DNA of 64,000 bases, taken from the NCBI RefSeq assembly GCF_014805625.2, contig NW_023998564.1, positions 162,293 to 226,292 on the forward strand, written 5' to 3'. This stretch comes from Glossina fuscipes (Eukaryota > Arthropoda > Insecta > Diptera > Glossinidae). Under the pieces are notes generated by a model. That model was not told the DNA's origin. It worked only from the letters and a program-made list of their open reading frames with translations, and did not search any database. Below are positions 51,017 to 62,366 of this stretch, in pieces; position 1 is the first letter of the stretch; every line of letters begins with the position of its first letter. The position numbers were made by a program, and so were the translations under genes.

Positions 51017-51240
51017 AGCAACCAATGAAACAAACGATGCTCTGGCAGGCTCATGATCTGAAATAGATGTAACACATCTGCACGGACAAGTTTTCAGTGT
51101 CGGCTTCCGAAAGAAAAGCAAGCATTCTAGCAGCAAGTGAAACAAATGACGCTTTGCCAGGCTCATGATCAACGGTAGATGTAACACGAATGCCTGGGCA
51201 AGTACGGTGTTGGCTAACGGAAGTGGAGACCGGTTTGCGG
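51017..51240. repeat. Diverged ~112-bp tandem duplication
   Basis: Two units (51017-51128 and 51129-51240) share AGCA-C-A-TGAAACAAA, GGCAGGCTCATGATC / GCCAGGCTCATGATC and TAGATGTAACACR-ATGC, then a GGACAAGT / GGGCAAGT block. The minus strand is open across both, and the two units give related peptides (DHEPARASFVSLV and DHEPGKASFVSLAA), but I cannot assign a protein. Confidence 0.8.
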
Positions 51241-51244
51241 TTCT

Positions 51245-54200
51245 CGTGATGGAGCTGCCTCAAACTAAATTTTCAAATTTGTTTTAGTAATACTCTGAAG
51301 TCTGTCGTAAAAATTTTTTTGTAATACTGTCGAAGAACTTTTAACGAGTAGTGAGTGGATATTACTCGATAGCGTATAAATTTTTCTCGAAATTGGGTGT
51401 AAAATTTCATGTTTTTATCATCGTCCTAAAGAAGCATGGTATCGCCATGATGTTTCGCCGCGTGACATAGTTTAATAGCGAAGTCTGTGAGTCGACCCCA
51501 GCTTGTAGTAGACATTGTCCCTTAAACTCCATCAAAAGTAGGACGTAATCTTTCTGCGCAATTAGTACGGAATTTCTTCTCTTCTCGACTGTAACTTGAT
51601 TTTATTTTTCTTATTTTATTACTCGTTACCAAAGACCTCAGAAAGATTGTATCCGTAACTTATTATTCTTTATTAAAGACAGAGAGGAGACCGATGAAAT
51701 AAACTCAGATAAAACGAACCCCTTTTTAAAACTCTGACCTCTTCAAACTTAATTAGTTCGAATTTTTGAGTTGATGTCACAGCTACTAATATGCAAATCT
51801 TTCTTCGTTTTTTGCCAAAATGTCATTCACTTTTACCGCACTTCAACGCTTGCCGCAATAAGCATCTCGCATATCACGCATTAGAATTGTTATGACAAAA
51901 ATTAAACCATCTCACTTGCTCTTGATGAAGAATGTGGCCATGGATAAACGCCAAAAAACTTTTTAAGGCCTTATCCGAAGCATTCATTTATGCGTCCAAC
52001 GGAATGGAATTGTAAAAAAATAGACCAGGATTGCGTAAACTTCATTTAGAAGGCATTCACTTACTGATAACTGGAACGGAGTTGTAATGCTTTTTACACT
52101 TTACCAGTCATGCATGGCTTAGGATGTAGCATATGATATTACTATTTCGTGGGAAACAGATTCTATAATGTTTACAGCACCCTACACTACAGATTTTTAC
52201 TCGGTTTCCAAGGACTTTAGTCAATTACTTAAAACTCTTCAAAGCCTTTTTTTGTCTCAGGATTATTTTTATATTTGAAATCAAACGATAATTTGTACTT
52301 TAACAAAACTCATACGTCGTGTTGCATAATTTTCATTTCACGATATTCAACTGCATAAATAAAATTTCTTGCATGCTACAGATGTGTAATCCGAAGTCAG
52401 CCAGACAATCCCTAATAGGTATTTTCTCTAAATTGACAACTCACCTATCTCGTGATTTTACAGTAATTTCATTTAACAAGAATTGTTACCATCGAAATGC
52501 CTTCACTTGTAAAGCCTTTTTAAACACTTGATTTTCTTCCTTTATTTAATTTTTTTTTTTTCAATTATTGAAATAATTGAATGAATTCAATAATTTTTTA
52601 TTTATTTTTAATATTTCTCATACAAAATATTTCTATGTTTGAATATTTGTAAATAGATTTATATATGTACGCACGTATATACGTAGAGATATTTTTCTAA
52701 ATTTTTTTTACATCACTATCTCTCTTTAAATAACGTCGTTTATATATATCGGCGCTTTTAACATTCTATTGCTCATCCGCTTTTAGCTGTTAAATGACCC
52801 GGCAGTTTGGTATTGACTGAGTTTGTTATTTGCGTTTTGAAGATGATTTTTCATGCTTCTGATGATTTTTTTCCTTCATATCGTAGAAATAGTTGCAAAA
52901 TTCATTGTGTGCTTGTTTCTACTTATTTCCTTAACTTCGTTTGCTGTTGTTATCGTTATTGTCTTTTTGTTTTTTTTTTTTACGAACATCGTCGAATGGC
53001 CGGTTTATTCAGGAAATACGAAATGCATTTTTCCAATTCCTATTGGGTTTCAATGTTTGATAATCTTTACAACATGTTTGAAGGTTAGAAAGAACGGCAA
53101 AAAATTTACAGTGAGCTATCGTTTTACGCGATTTTAAAAAGTGGCAAGAAAGGCTTGACAAAACGACTAGCAGACTGCGTTAAGAGATTTTGCAAAATTA
53201 ACTGAAGATGAAGGAGAAGTAAAAATTTTTTTCCTATGTGCTCATATATATATCAAGCGGACTTACATTTGTAAAATGCCGTTTAATTTACTCAAACACA
53301 TTTAACTATAAAAAGTTTCAAAATGACAAAAAAAAGTGAGTGAATAAAAAGAATATATATACACAAACGAAAGACAAAACACTTTCTCTGGAGTCTAGCC
53401 AATTCGTTTTCATTTTTAAAAATTTCGTCTCTAATTTAAAATAACTTAAACTATATGTTAACAAAACATGCAACTCATAACCAAACGATTCTATAAGTGA
53501 CGATCACAATATTAGAATTACAAGCTGGACTTCCAATTTCCAGTGACGTGCGTACAACAGCTCACCGGACCAACATTTCACCATTTCTTGAATTCATGTT
53601 AAATAATACGGTTCATACCTAAGTAAATTATATAATTGTTTATCAATGACATAGAATCGACATTAACTGTCGTCATCATAAAATTGTAAATCTTTTTCTT
53701 TAACTTCATACTTCGTATTACTGTATTTTTAGTTCCGTCATGCTTTGGTTTTGATTTCGCAACTGAATCTTTGCAATAAAAATAACAACTTGAACTTGGG
53801 AATCAGGACATTCTTCCTTCCATTATCCATATACATTCGATTTGGTATCGGAAAGGGCACAGAAGAAATCAGCTTGCATTTGGAAGCGAAGCGGAGGACA
53901 AAGACAAGTGAAAAAATTTATGAAATTTTTCGATGTAACATATAAACTACTGGAACTGCGCAGGAATGGCTTCATGGCAAATAACATATCCAGGTGCGAG
54001 CGGAAAAATGTATATATATCCTTTACCGGTGCAAGCAGATTCTGCAAGGAAAGAGTGGAACATGCCGTCATATCCGAAGCGAATGCGCAGCCGTTTGCAA
54101 CATCAGTCACCAAGTGTTTGGCGAACAAGTCATAACGTCAAAATGCAAAGAAGGTGGCGGGATTCATAAGTATCCTAAAGCTGGTCGGGTAAGGGTATGG

Positions 54201-55100
54201 GTGAATTCAATAGGCCTCCCAGATCGTGGTACGGATTGCGCATATATGATATTTAATTAGAAAAAAAAATTTAGTTATTAGATAAGCATGTCCCAATTGA
54301 AATCTCATAAAAAAAGATTTTACTGTTGTGTTGTTTACAAATGAATACAACGACTTTGCAGATTAAACGCGATGTTTTCTTAATGAAACAAAACTTAAAT
54401 AGCTTGAAAATAATGTACGTAGAAAAAGAGAGCTTGACTTATATAAATTTAACAAATGGTCGGGTTGCCCTAATTAATTGTTTTGGCGTAAGTTATAAAT
54501 AAACCAGAATCAAAAATAAATCCTCCACTTCTAACATTTGCTCTTTTCGCTTATGTTCCTACTTTTCGTTTCATTTTTATTAGTTGCATTTCATTGCCTA
54601 AAACACTTATTTTGTTGCTGTCAAGCGTAACGTTGACCAACAACAACATTACATTTGCTAAAATGCCGGTTATGAAGACAAAATTCGTATTGTATATTAA
54701 ACATTTTTTTCATTAAATATTAAATATTGTAGTTACTTTAGGTAAGTAAACTATAATATATTAGCATAGTAACGATCTTAATGATTAATACAATATTTTA
54801 ACACCTAATTACTAATTAATTATATTAAAAGTTTGTGCCTTTCGTATATGTTTAGTAAGTGAGTATGAGAATATTACTTTTAGACACTCAGCCGCGTAAA
54901 ACGACATGTATAGGAATAGCGGAATATGCAGTTATTTTAGCCATGTTAATTAATTAGGTCACCAGAATCCTCGCCGAGTTTTTTATGTGTACATAAATGC
55001 CCTCCGCAACCTTCAGCAAAAGAGAAAAAGTTCTGAATTGATATTAGTTTGTTAACAGAACTTCTGAAACGGGTAAAATAAATAAGATATGGTTTAACTT
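51245..55100. other. AT-rich non-coding DNA
   Basis: No supported gene. At 53842-54260 the sequence is less AT-rich and three overlapping plus-strand frames stay open for 67-97 codons, with another frame open on the minus strand. None gives a recognisable domain. Confidence 0.5.
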
Positions 55101-55103
55101 TTA

Positions 55104-55114
55104 ACTACCAGGTA
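55104..55114. repeat. SINE target-site duplication, left copy
   Basis: ACTACCAGGTA, repeated exactly at 55297-55307. Confidence 0.88.
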
Positions 55115-55296
55115 TTATTATTATTATTATTATAAATTTAGCCAGAGAATAAATTCTAAGACTAAAGTCTTAAAGCACTAGCATCTAGGGCTATCGGCTT
55201 TTATTAAAAAACTCTATCGCACTTGAGGAGGTTTGAACCCACGACTATTGAGTTGCTAGTCGAGACTCTTGCCTACTCGGCCACTCAGGCGGATAC
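55115..55296 (-). mobile_element. Full-length tRNA-derived SINE
   Basis: A 182-bp body on the minus strand. The head has TGGCCGAGTAGG (55272-55283), a perfect A box against TRGCNNAGYNGG, and GGTTCAAACCT (55229-55239), a B box with one mismatch. Both lie 44 bp apart as in a Ser/Leu-type tRNA. The body contains AGCCGATAGCCCTAGATGCT and AGTGCTTTAAGACTTTAGTC, and the 3' end is an AAT repeat. Perfect 11-bp direct repeats flank it, so it inserted by target-primed reverse transcription, presumably using a partner LINE. The near-identical 3' part at 19.7 kb is a second copy. I do not know a published name for this family. Confidence 0.9.
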
Positions 55297-55307
55297 ACTA
55301 CCAGGTA
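55297..55307. repeat. SINE target-site duplication, right copy
   Basis: Exact copy of 55104-55114, directly abutting the SINE head. Confidence 0.88.
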
Positions 55308-55309
55308 AA

Positions 55310-57175
55310 TCAATTAAAACCAGCGAAAAAAATAATACACACACAAAAAACAAAATACAAGTGCGTTTATAAAAAAAATACAGGTTTTATTGAAAACCTA
55401 AAAAATAATTAAAATCGAAATCAAAATTTCAAATAAATGAAAAATTTCCCAAACAAGAGGAAAGACAAGACACATACCCATGCGTTTAGAAAAAGAAGAT
55501 TTGAAAGGGAACTTCATAATGAGAAGACGGATGAACGCCAATAACCCGGTTTAATAAAGAAAATTTTCAAAGGGATATTTTTCATAGCGTATTAAATGAA
55601 TATATTAAGTGCAATCAATATATTAAGTTAAATGAATTCGTCTCGCTGAAGTTTGTTGCTCCACAAAACCCGCCTAAATTAATGAAGTGCTTTGCAACAA
55701 ATATATTTTAATTTATTATTTTTATCTTTACTATTTTACTTCTTATTCTTTCTGCTACTTTATTTGTATATTTTTAGATTAAATCTTATCAAAGAAACGG
55801 GGTGAATTCATTTGCACATCTATTAATGTAAAGTTTCAGATGGCCTATATGTTTGCAGCAGCAACACAAATTAAAAAAAAAAAGCCTCATGTTAAATAGA
55901 CTTCATAAACCAAAGTATATAGGGTGATATTTTCTTTTTAAACATTACAACAAATGATGCCGCAGAGTTAATATACACTTCCTTGGATGTTCCTTCTTGT
56001 AGCCTTAAATTTGATAGATAGCCAGCCAGCGAGTGATGCATACATTGATGCAGTCAGTTGTCGCCAAAAATATTTAAATATTCGCCATCCTACAAAATAG
56101 AAATAAATGAAAAATACCGTACAAAAGGAATTGTAACGTTATTTTCGGATTACTTAAACATCCTGAAACATGCTTGCCAAAGGATTAACATAATCCGCAG
56201 GCATATTTACTTCTCTCAACCACTCGACAATTTGTTCCTCCTCTCCATCCTACCTAGTACCACTAGTATCCCAAAATAAATAAACTGGTGTCTCAAAAAT
56301 CAGCGTGAAAATCAGGCAAACAGGATAGGATTAGTCACGTCCATATATAAAACGCAACAAAAAAAAGAGCCGCTATGTTAAGTATATGCATTCTTCAACT
56401 TGACACACGATATGTGCACGGTTTATTTAGTTTATTACCTTTTTTGCTCAATTAGGTAAACCTTCTGGTGCTGATTTGCTAACTAGCAGAAGAAGAAGAA
56501 GTTTATTTACTTTTTTGTGTATTTTGTATTTTATTATTTGTCGCAAATATGCATGGTACAATAAGTAAAACCATTATAGTCGGGCAAGGCCTGCCACTAA
56601 ACACCCTACACCACATTTTGTAACACAATTCTTATTTTTACAACAGAACAAAAAAATTATTTCCATTATATGTTTCTATATAAAGGCATATTTTTCATGT
56701 GCGCACTTATCCGGAAGCGGGCCCAAAACGCAACCTAATGTAATGTAATTTTAATCCTTACATAGGGCAGAATCCAAAAATAGGCTTACTTGGTCTAAAT
56801 TTTGTAGAGTTTATTTTTGTATGAAATTGATATTAAGGGTCTATTTTCATCTTATATTAAAACTTCTCTGGTCTACGAAGCATCAATTTTCACGAAAATC
56901 CGTATTGGGATAGGCTCCAAAAAATAAGTGAGATGTTCCAAATTTGGTAGGGCTAATTTTTTATATTAAATTATAACGATGGCATAATTTTTACCATGAA
57001 GCATTGAAAATTGTACTTTTTTGTTGTGTGAACATTAGCTTTTGTTATATAAGAGGAGGTTCGAAAATTTCTCCACTCAGTCCAAAGTTTTCATACCAAT
57101 TTAAAATGGCGAAGTACTATTACTTAGCCACTTTTGCCGAGAAATTTTGAAAAATCCAATCTTTTCCCCTATGAT
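55310..57175. other. AT-rich non-coding DNA
   Basis: No supported gene or recognisable element. Confidence 0.5.
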
Positions 57176-57179
57176 GACT

Positions 57180-57470
57180 TTCCAGAACACGGCGTTATAT
57201 GAGGTGTGGTCGAGAAAGTGGACCGTTCATCGTTGGGCCAAAACATGTCACTGTACCAAGTTTCATCAAAATATCTCAAAAGTTGCGACTTTTAGCTTAT
57301 ACACAAACTACACGGAAAGACATCAGACGGCCAGACAGGCTTAGATCAACTCAAATTATGATTCCCAATCGATCGGTGTAAAAGGAGTCTATTTTAAGCC
57401 TTTCTGTGGGTTACATACATTCGCACTAATCTAGTATATACTCTGCCTCAAATGATATAGGGTATAAAAA
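57180..57470 (+). repeat. Dispersed repeat, well-preserved copy
   Basis: It contains GGCCAAAACATGTCACTGTA, CCAAGTTTCATCAAAATATC, CAGACGGCCAGACAGGCTTA, GATCAACTCAAATTATGATT and CCCAATCGATCGGT, then TCTATTTTAAGCCTTTCTGT. It ends near ATATAGGGTATAAAAA. It aligns with 43250-43510. Confidence 0.65.
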
Positions 57471-57474
57471 GGTT

Positions 57475-58863
57475 GCTAAAAAGTTTGTTTACAAATTATT
57501 CATTTTTTTCGTGTACTTCATTTTATTATTTATCGCAACTATGGAACAGGAGAACCCTGGCAGCCCTGTTTGGAAAGAACAAATCTTTTGCTCGTTTACC
57601 CTAAAAAATTTTTCGTTGTGAAATATCAAAAACAAATACTAAAGTACACTTTGTGGAGCAAAAAAGCGCAACGCGTTCCGATAGTCCTACAAAATTTGCT
57701 GTTGCTTCAACTTCGCACGCTCCTTTGCTCAACATGTGTTGCAAACTTGCAAATTTGTTCAATTGTTGATACAAAAAGTATCCTCAGTGCAACACATCTT
57801 CAAACGATTTCAGTTTTTCCGGCAATCAGAAAAATTTTTCATCCTTAAGTGGCAGGTAAGTTGTTGGTTGTCCTTTGAGTTAAAGTGAGCACAAAATACA
57901 ACTCATTCTAGAGGCTTACTGATTTCAACGAATTTTTAAAAAAGCGTAGATCACTTCTTTCTGAATACTACCCAAAAAGGCTCAAGACAAGTGTCACTCG
58001 GAAGTCGACGTGTTAAATAGCACCCTTTCGACTGCTACCCGCGATAATCAAGCTGAGATGAGGGAATTTTGCTCCCCTTCTCAGCTTGGTTCTACAACCT
58101 GCTTGCAAATCCCACAAATGATGTGTCTGTTGTTTCCATGATCTATGACATCATTGCGCAATAACACCTTGTCTGGGTTACGGATCACTGTGGTTTCTCT
58201 CTGAATGGAAAAGCTGGCTTCTAGGCACGTGAAACTCAAATTGATGGTAGAATTATATATGTGAAATACCCGCTCAATCTCTAATACCATTGGCGGCGAA
58301 CTTAATGAGGAATATAATAATGTCGCAAGAGCAAAAGCGTCTTTTCTACAAAATATTTCCGTCGTTGTCCTTTAAACCACTACCCAACTCTTTTTTCTCG
58401 CCGTGGGAGACCAAAGTCCTTATCTCAAAATGATCCGAGCAGTGACGCTCACGCCACATACCTGGGTCATCGTCAAATGCAAAATCACAGAGTGCGCGTT
58501 TGTTTTTTTGGTAGTCTTAACGACTTATTTAGTATTTTTTGTGCTCACGACAATCCTCATCTAAAGAAGCTAATTGCTTTCACCAAAACTGGAGATTTTT
58601 CTTTCTAATTTTGTTTGTTTTTTTTTATCCATCTACACAATCGCTGCTCGCATGCAAATCTCACTACCTCTTTCTGGATATCGTATCTGCACTGACAACA
58701 CATACTGAACTTATCCACAACCGGTTCTTGTATACAAAACGTCTTAAATCAATGTATTTCCACATGGCGCCGTTTGGAATTTTTGGGACACCGCTTGATT
58801 GCAATGTCATGCTTGCAGATATAAGAAATTTCCTCCAAACGTATACAACCCAAAAAAGAAATT
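57475..58863. other. Upstream flank of ADAT3, no supported gene
   Basis: Several unassigned frames of 60-120 codons lie here, including a minus-strand one (58081-58290) with HIICGICKQVV. None shows a domain or splice partner. The ADAT3 promoter should lie at the right end. I see no clear TATA box or other core element there. Confidence 0.45.
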
Positions 58864-59895
58864 ATGAAACGCCTGAAACTAGATACAAATTTAAGGCTTG
58901 ATCTTAAAGCTATATTAGACGATGAATACATAAATGAAATACCTTTTGTGGATGTCTATATTGTCGAAATAAATGATAAGAGGCTGATATCGGAAATTTT
59001 GCAGAGATTGTCTGTCTTACTACCTCTAAACGATTTGCAACATTTAAAACGTGTAAATGGAAACAGAATAATAATATGTAAATCCGAGCACTTAAGCAAG
59101 CATCGTGAAACCTTTGAAGCAATGAAAGAATTATTGCCAATACGGGGACAAATTTTAAAAGTGCCGGCTCTAGCACCAAGACTGCGTTGTCAATACCGGG
59201 CAGCAAACAATTCGTGGCCGTGCAAATTTCATAATGATAAATATTTAGAACAGCGATATGAAGGTACAAATTTTAATAGTAAAGAACGAGAATTTCATCT
59301 ACAAGTAGCAAATTTTTTAAAGGAACTTTCAAAACATCTCAAGGAATGCGTAGCTGTTTGCATAGATCCTCGCTTTGAAAGCGTCGTAGCTGTAGCTAGC
59401 AGCGGCCGAGACTTAAATCCTATAATGCATGCTGCTTTGATATTAATCGATTATGTGGCTCAATCACAAGAAAGTGGTGCTTGGAAAGGAAAATACTTCA
59501 AGGAGGAAATGTTTCCAGCGGATGATTTAAATTTAAATTCGTGTTTACGCGGTATACCTAAACGTATTATTGAATTTTTAAAAAATAGTGAAGAGTTTTG
59601 TAATCTTAAAATAGGCGCCGAACGGCCAAGAAAGAAAGATCATTTGCAAAATATGCCGACAGATTTCTCTGATAATTTAGCGAAATTTGGCCCATATTTA
59701 TGTACCGGTTACGACGTTTACCTTAGCCAAGAACCTTGCCTTATGTGTTCTATGGCTTTACTGCACAGTCGCGTTAAACGCATTTTTTTCCTTCACGAAA
59801 GTAATAATGGGAGTTTAAAAACTCATTTCAAATTGCAACAAGTAAAGGATTTAAATCATCATTATGAAGTGTATCAATTTGTTGCAGAAATCTAA
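58864..59895 (+). CDS. ADAT3: tRNA-specific adenosine deaminase subunit 3 (ADAT3/Tad3)
   Basis: A single-exon gene of 343 codons. ADAT3 is the non-catalytic partner of ADAT2; the pair deaminates A34 to inosine in tRNA anticodons. The deaminase fold is in the C-terminal half. [12 protein letters not shown] holds the zinc-ligand His189, and [20 protein letters not shown] holds the zinc ligands Cys292 and Cys295. The C-terminus ([10 protein letters not shown]) is typical of the family. The catalytic Glu of active deaminases (HxE) is replaced: the site reads His-Ala-Ala, whereas human ADAT3 has His-Ala-Val. This fits a pseudo-catalytic subunit. The N-terminal half (residues 1-150) is the ADAT3-specific part thought to handle tRNA. 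An in-frame TAA at 58822-58824 precedes the first ATG, which supports this start. It is convergent with mRpS28, with 52 bp between the stops. Confidence 0.96.
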   Translation: MKRLKLDTNLRLDLKAILDDEYINEIPFVDVYIVEINDKRLISEILQRLSVLLPLNDLQHLKRVNGNRIIICKSEHLSKHRETFEAMKELLPIRGQILKVPALAPRLRCQYRAANNSWPCKFHNDKYLEQRYEGTNFNSKEREFHLQVANFLKELSKHLKECVAVCIDPRFESVVAVASSGRDLNPIMHAALILIDYVAQSQESGAWKGKYFKEEMFPADDLNLNSCLRGIPKRIIEFLKNSEEFCNLKIGAERPRKKDHLQNMPTDFSDNLAKFGPYLCTGYDVYLSQEPCLMCSMALLHSRVKRIFFLHESNNGSLKTHFKLQQVKDLNHHYEVYQFVAEI

Positions 59896-59898
59896 ACT

Positions 59899-59904
59899 AA
59901 TAAA
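59899..59904 (+). promoter_or_regulatory. ADAT3 poly(A) signal
   Basis: AATAAA begins four bases after the stop codon, implying a very short 3' UTR inside the 52-bp convergent gap. Confidence 0.6.
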
Positions 59905-59947
59905 GTTAATTTCTTAAGTTCATTTTACTCTTAATATTTTATATGCT

Positions 59948-60520
59948 TTAATCTGTAGAAGCTTTCATCACCCCTTGACGAGCTGGTGATGAGATTAATC
60001 CTAGTAATTGACAATCAGCTTCCAGTATAGTTAAATCTTTTGAAGATCCCAAGAATCTAGTAGATAATTCCAAGTCCTTGATTCTCAAACGTACTCGAGC
60101 GCCTCGTACATATTCATCACTGTTACGCATAGGTCGCGTACACACGCAATGGAACTTCCACCCAAAATCGATATACAAATCGTCGCCAACTACGTGGAAG
60201 ATTTTTCCACTTACAATCTTACTTTGAGGATCGCCCAACTGTTAAGAAAAAAATTTTGTAAGATGCTTTCTCATTTCATGTGATTAGAAATTTACATCCA
60301 CAAGTTTAGATTTCCTCAGCAAAGACGCAAAAGACTCATTATCCGGTTTTTCAGGGGACGGCTTTATAGCGTGCTTTTCAAAGGCTTTTGCAAAACCGCT
60401 ACGATTATCTGCAGTCTGATCTTCAGTATTTGTATTGAAGCTTAGTAAGCATTGTGAAAAAATGAACTGTTTTTTAGTGGTATGAAGAGATATTTTTGCG
60501 GTTTTATGCAAAAAAAACAT
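59948..60520 (-). CDS. mRpS28: Mitochondrial ribosomal protein S28 (mRpS28, bS1m)
   Basis: A two-exon gene on the minus strand. Exon 1 is 60296-60520, exon 2 is 59948-60238, and a 57-bp GTAAAT...CAG intron of phase 0 lies between. The product has 171 residues. It is a component of the mitochondrial small ribosomal subunit. Exon 1 encodes a presequence-like N-terminus rich in Lys, Thr and Ser and without acidic residues for its first 30 positions, then GFAKAFEKH and [14 protein letters not shown]. Exon 2 encodes the conserved S1-like domain, with [26 protein letters not shown] and [17 protein letters not shown]. The joined reading (SKLVD to LGDPQSK) is continuous. It is divergent from FAM136A copy 1, with 399 bp between the start codons. 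Confidence 0.96.
60239..60295 (-). other. mRpS28 intron
   Basis: 57 bp, GTAAAT donor and TTCTTAACAG acceptor, phase 0. This is the short intron size typical of flies. Confidence 0.93.
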
Positions 60521-60919
60521 ATCGATTTAAAAACACTATGTTACTCTTACTAAACATTTATGTTACTTAAACAGCTGTTTTACAATAATAATCGAGTTAT
60601 GTTTAATGAACACAGCTAACTAGAGATGGCGATGTCATTAGTTCTCTTGTTTAATTTTTTAAAATTTATTTTTATTAAAAATTAGTTAAATGAAGTATTT
60701 ATCACGGTTTGATTTAAATGAAAAAGTTTGTATGTTACATAACTTGTGTGCAAGGGGCAAGTTTTTTGGTTCAAATGCAAAAAAAACATTGCTTTCGTTT
60801 GTACGGCATTAAAGTGAAAATCACTAAATGTGCATTACTAATACCAATTTTAAAAGCTTACACAATTTTGGAAATTTAAAATTTTTTTTTATATTAAAAT
60901 TGAATAATAATCACATAAA
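60521..60919. promoter_or_regulatory. Putative bidirectional promoter, mRpS28 / FAM136A copy 1
   Basis: This 399-bp gap lies between divergent start codons. It contains AAACAGCTGTTT (60569-60580), a perfect palindrome matching the Drosophila core-promoter E-box motif AWCAGCTGTT. The complement of 60619-60631 reads CGCCATCTCTAGT, 12 of 13 against the fly core motif KNNCAKCNCTRNY. TATCGATT (60520-60527) overlaps the mRpS28 start codon by one base and differs from the DRE (TATCGATA) by one base. There is no TATA box at a useful place. These are the features of a TATA-less housekeeping promoter. Confidence 0.65.
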
Positions 60920-61531
60920 ATGATTCAACAACAGCGACAGCGTATTGAACAAGCCGTAACCGAAATGATTGATGACATGGATAAGACTCATTTACGTAAA
61001 ATACAGGTAGTTTACATCACATATGTTTGGATTATGTCGGAACATTTTCCGGGCCGGGTTAATGTGCGACCGAACCGGTTTAAAACTTCTGGTTTTGTCA
61101 TCCTTTGCAGGTAGATATGCATAAATGTGCTGCAAAATGTTGTGAAGATGTCGAAGCCAGTGTTGAAAGTGTTCAACGTTGTGTTGAACGATGTTCCAAA
61201 CCTTTCAATCGGGCGCAAAATTATGTGCATCATGAATTAGGGGAATTTCAAGATCGCCTTCAAAGATGCGTTATGGTAAATAAAGAAGAGCTTTCTTAAC
61301 TATATACTCACTAAATTATATGTAACTTTACTTTTGCAGCAATGCAACGATGATGTTAAAGTAAAAATGTCAGCTAGTCCTTCGGCGGATGAAGTAGCGA
61401 AACACACAGATCAGTTTGAACGTTGCGCAGTTAAGTGTGTAGACAAGCATGTGGGTTTACTCTCAACCATGATGAAGACAATGAAATCTGTTTTGGCTAA
61501 AGGACCCGATCATATACCTCAAATACAATAA
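60920..61531 (+). CDS. FAM136A: FAM136A-like mitochondrial protein, copy 1
   Basis: Three exons (60920-61006, 61111-61275, 61340-61531), both introns phase 0 with GT-AG ends, giving 147 residues. FAM136A is a conserved small mitochondrial protein, reported in the intermembrane space, of unclear molecular role. The sequence has four CX3C pairs: KCAAKCC, QRCVERC, QRCVMQC (formed across the second splice junction) and ERCAVKC. This is the twin-Cys pattern of proteins oxidised in the intermembrane space. The family signatures RQRIEQAV near the start, HHELGEFQDRLQRCVMQC and VDKHVGLLSTMMKTMKSVL are present. No signal peptide is seen. A TATA-less promoter is shared with mRpS28. Confidence 0.95.
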
Positions 61532-61591
61532 CACATTCGTCCATATATAATCATTAACATTGATTCGGTTCTTTACTTCTAAAGAATGGAA

Positions 61592-61597
61592 AATAAA
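61592..61597 (+). promoter_or_regulatory. FAM136A copy 1 poly(A) signal
   Basis: AATAAA 61 bp after the stop codon. Confidence 0.7.
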
Positions 61598-61599
61598 CG

Positions 61600-62360
61600 A
61601 CAGCGATATATTTTATGTTTATTTTAAAATGTTACAAACTCGCTCTTTGTTTATTGCCTTCTTTGAATATTTTCGGTGTTGCAAAGAAGAACAACGGTCA
61701 GTCCAAATCAAATTTTAGGTATTCGGGTTGTTCAGAGCTAGGTCTTCTCTCATTATTTAGTTACTTCTATCCGCGACTAATCAATATCCAAATATTTACA
61801 TGCTTTTCATGTATAAAAATAAAACACAAAAATAAAAGTAAAGGTATCCATTACTTGAAACCCTTGTAGACGAAAAGTATTCATTTTAAACTTTATAGTT
61901 ACCAATTAAGAATATATTCACGAGTTTCAAGAATTTGTCGTGATTTCTACGATCTTCCGCATTCTAGCATATCGCATATAGACGGACGAATAGATCATAG
62001 CTTAGAAAATTTATGTACTTTATGTACTTTACAGCGTCGTTGACTGCTACCTTTTGGCATCACCAACGGAAGGACAGATCGAACGTACTTTCAAAAACTA
62101 ATTCTCAACAACGAAGGGAAAAACAAAAAAAAAAAAAAGGAAGAAAAAAAACAATTTAGGAACAATATTTTATTTTTCGTTAATGAACAGAATTCTATTA
62201 AACATATATTGGTTGTCTTGACTATAAAAATGAGGTAGTAAACTCTAATAATTTTTTGTAATTGTAATGTTGGCTTCCTTCAAATTAAAGTATAAATACT
62301 TAAAAAAAAAAGAAGAAAATTGTTTTCAATTAATTGCATGTAAAGCAAGCCGCTGAGTGA
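61600..62360. other. Spacer between the two FAM136A copies
   Basis: AT-rich and without a supported gene. It has A-rich runs (62126-62150 and 62304-62314). The promoter of copy 2 should lie near its right end, but I see none of the motifs found upstream of copy 1. Confidence 0.5.
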
Positions 62361-62366
62361 AAAACA

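Noticed and set aside
53842..54260. Several overlapping open frames suggesting a small gene
   Set aside because: Three plus frames and one minus frame are open at once with no domain in any. More likely an old GC-richer insertion.
55229..55296. Functional tRNA gene
   Set aside because: A and B boxes are present, but the acceptor and anticodon stems do not form properly, and the flanking SINE body, tail and target-site duplication show it is a SINE head.
58081..58290. Zinc-finger-like small protein on the minus strand (CGIC motif)
   Set aside because: A single Cys pair with no second pair or His ligands in suitable spacing, and no neighbouring exons.
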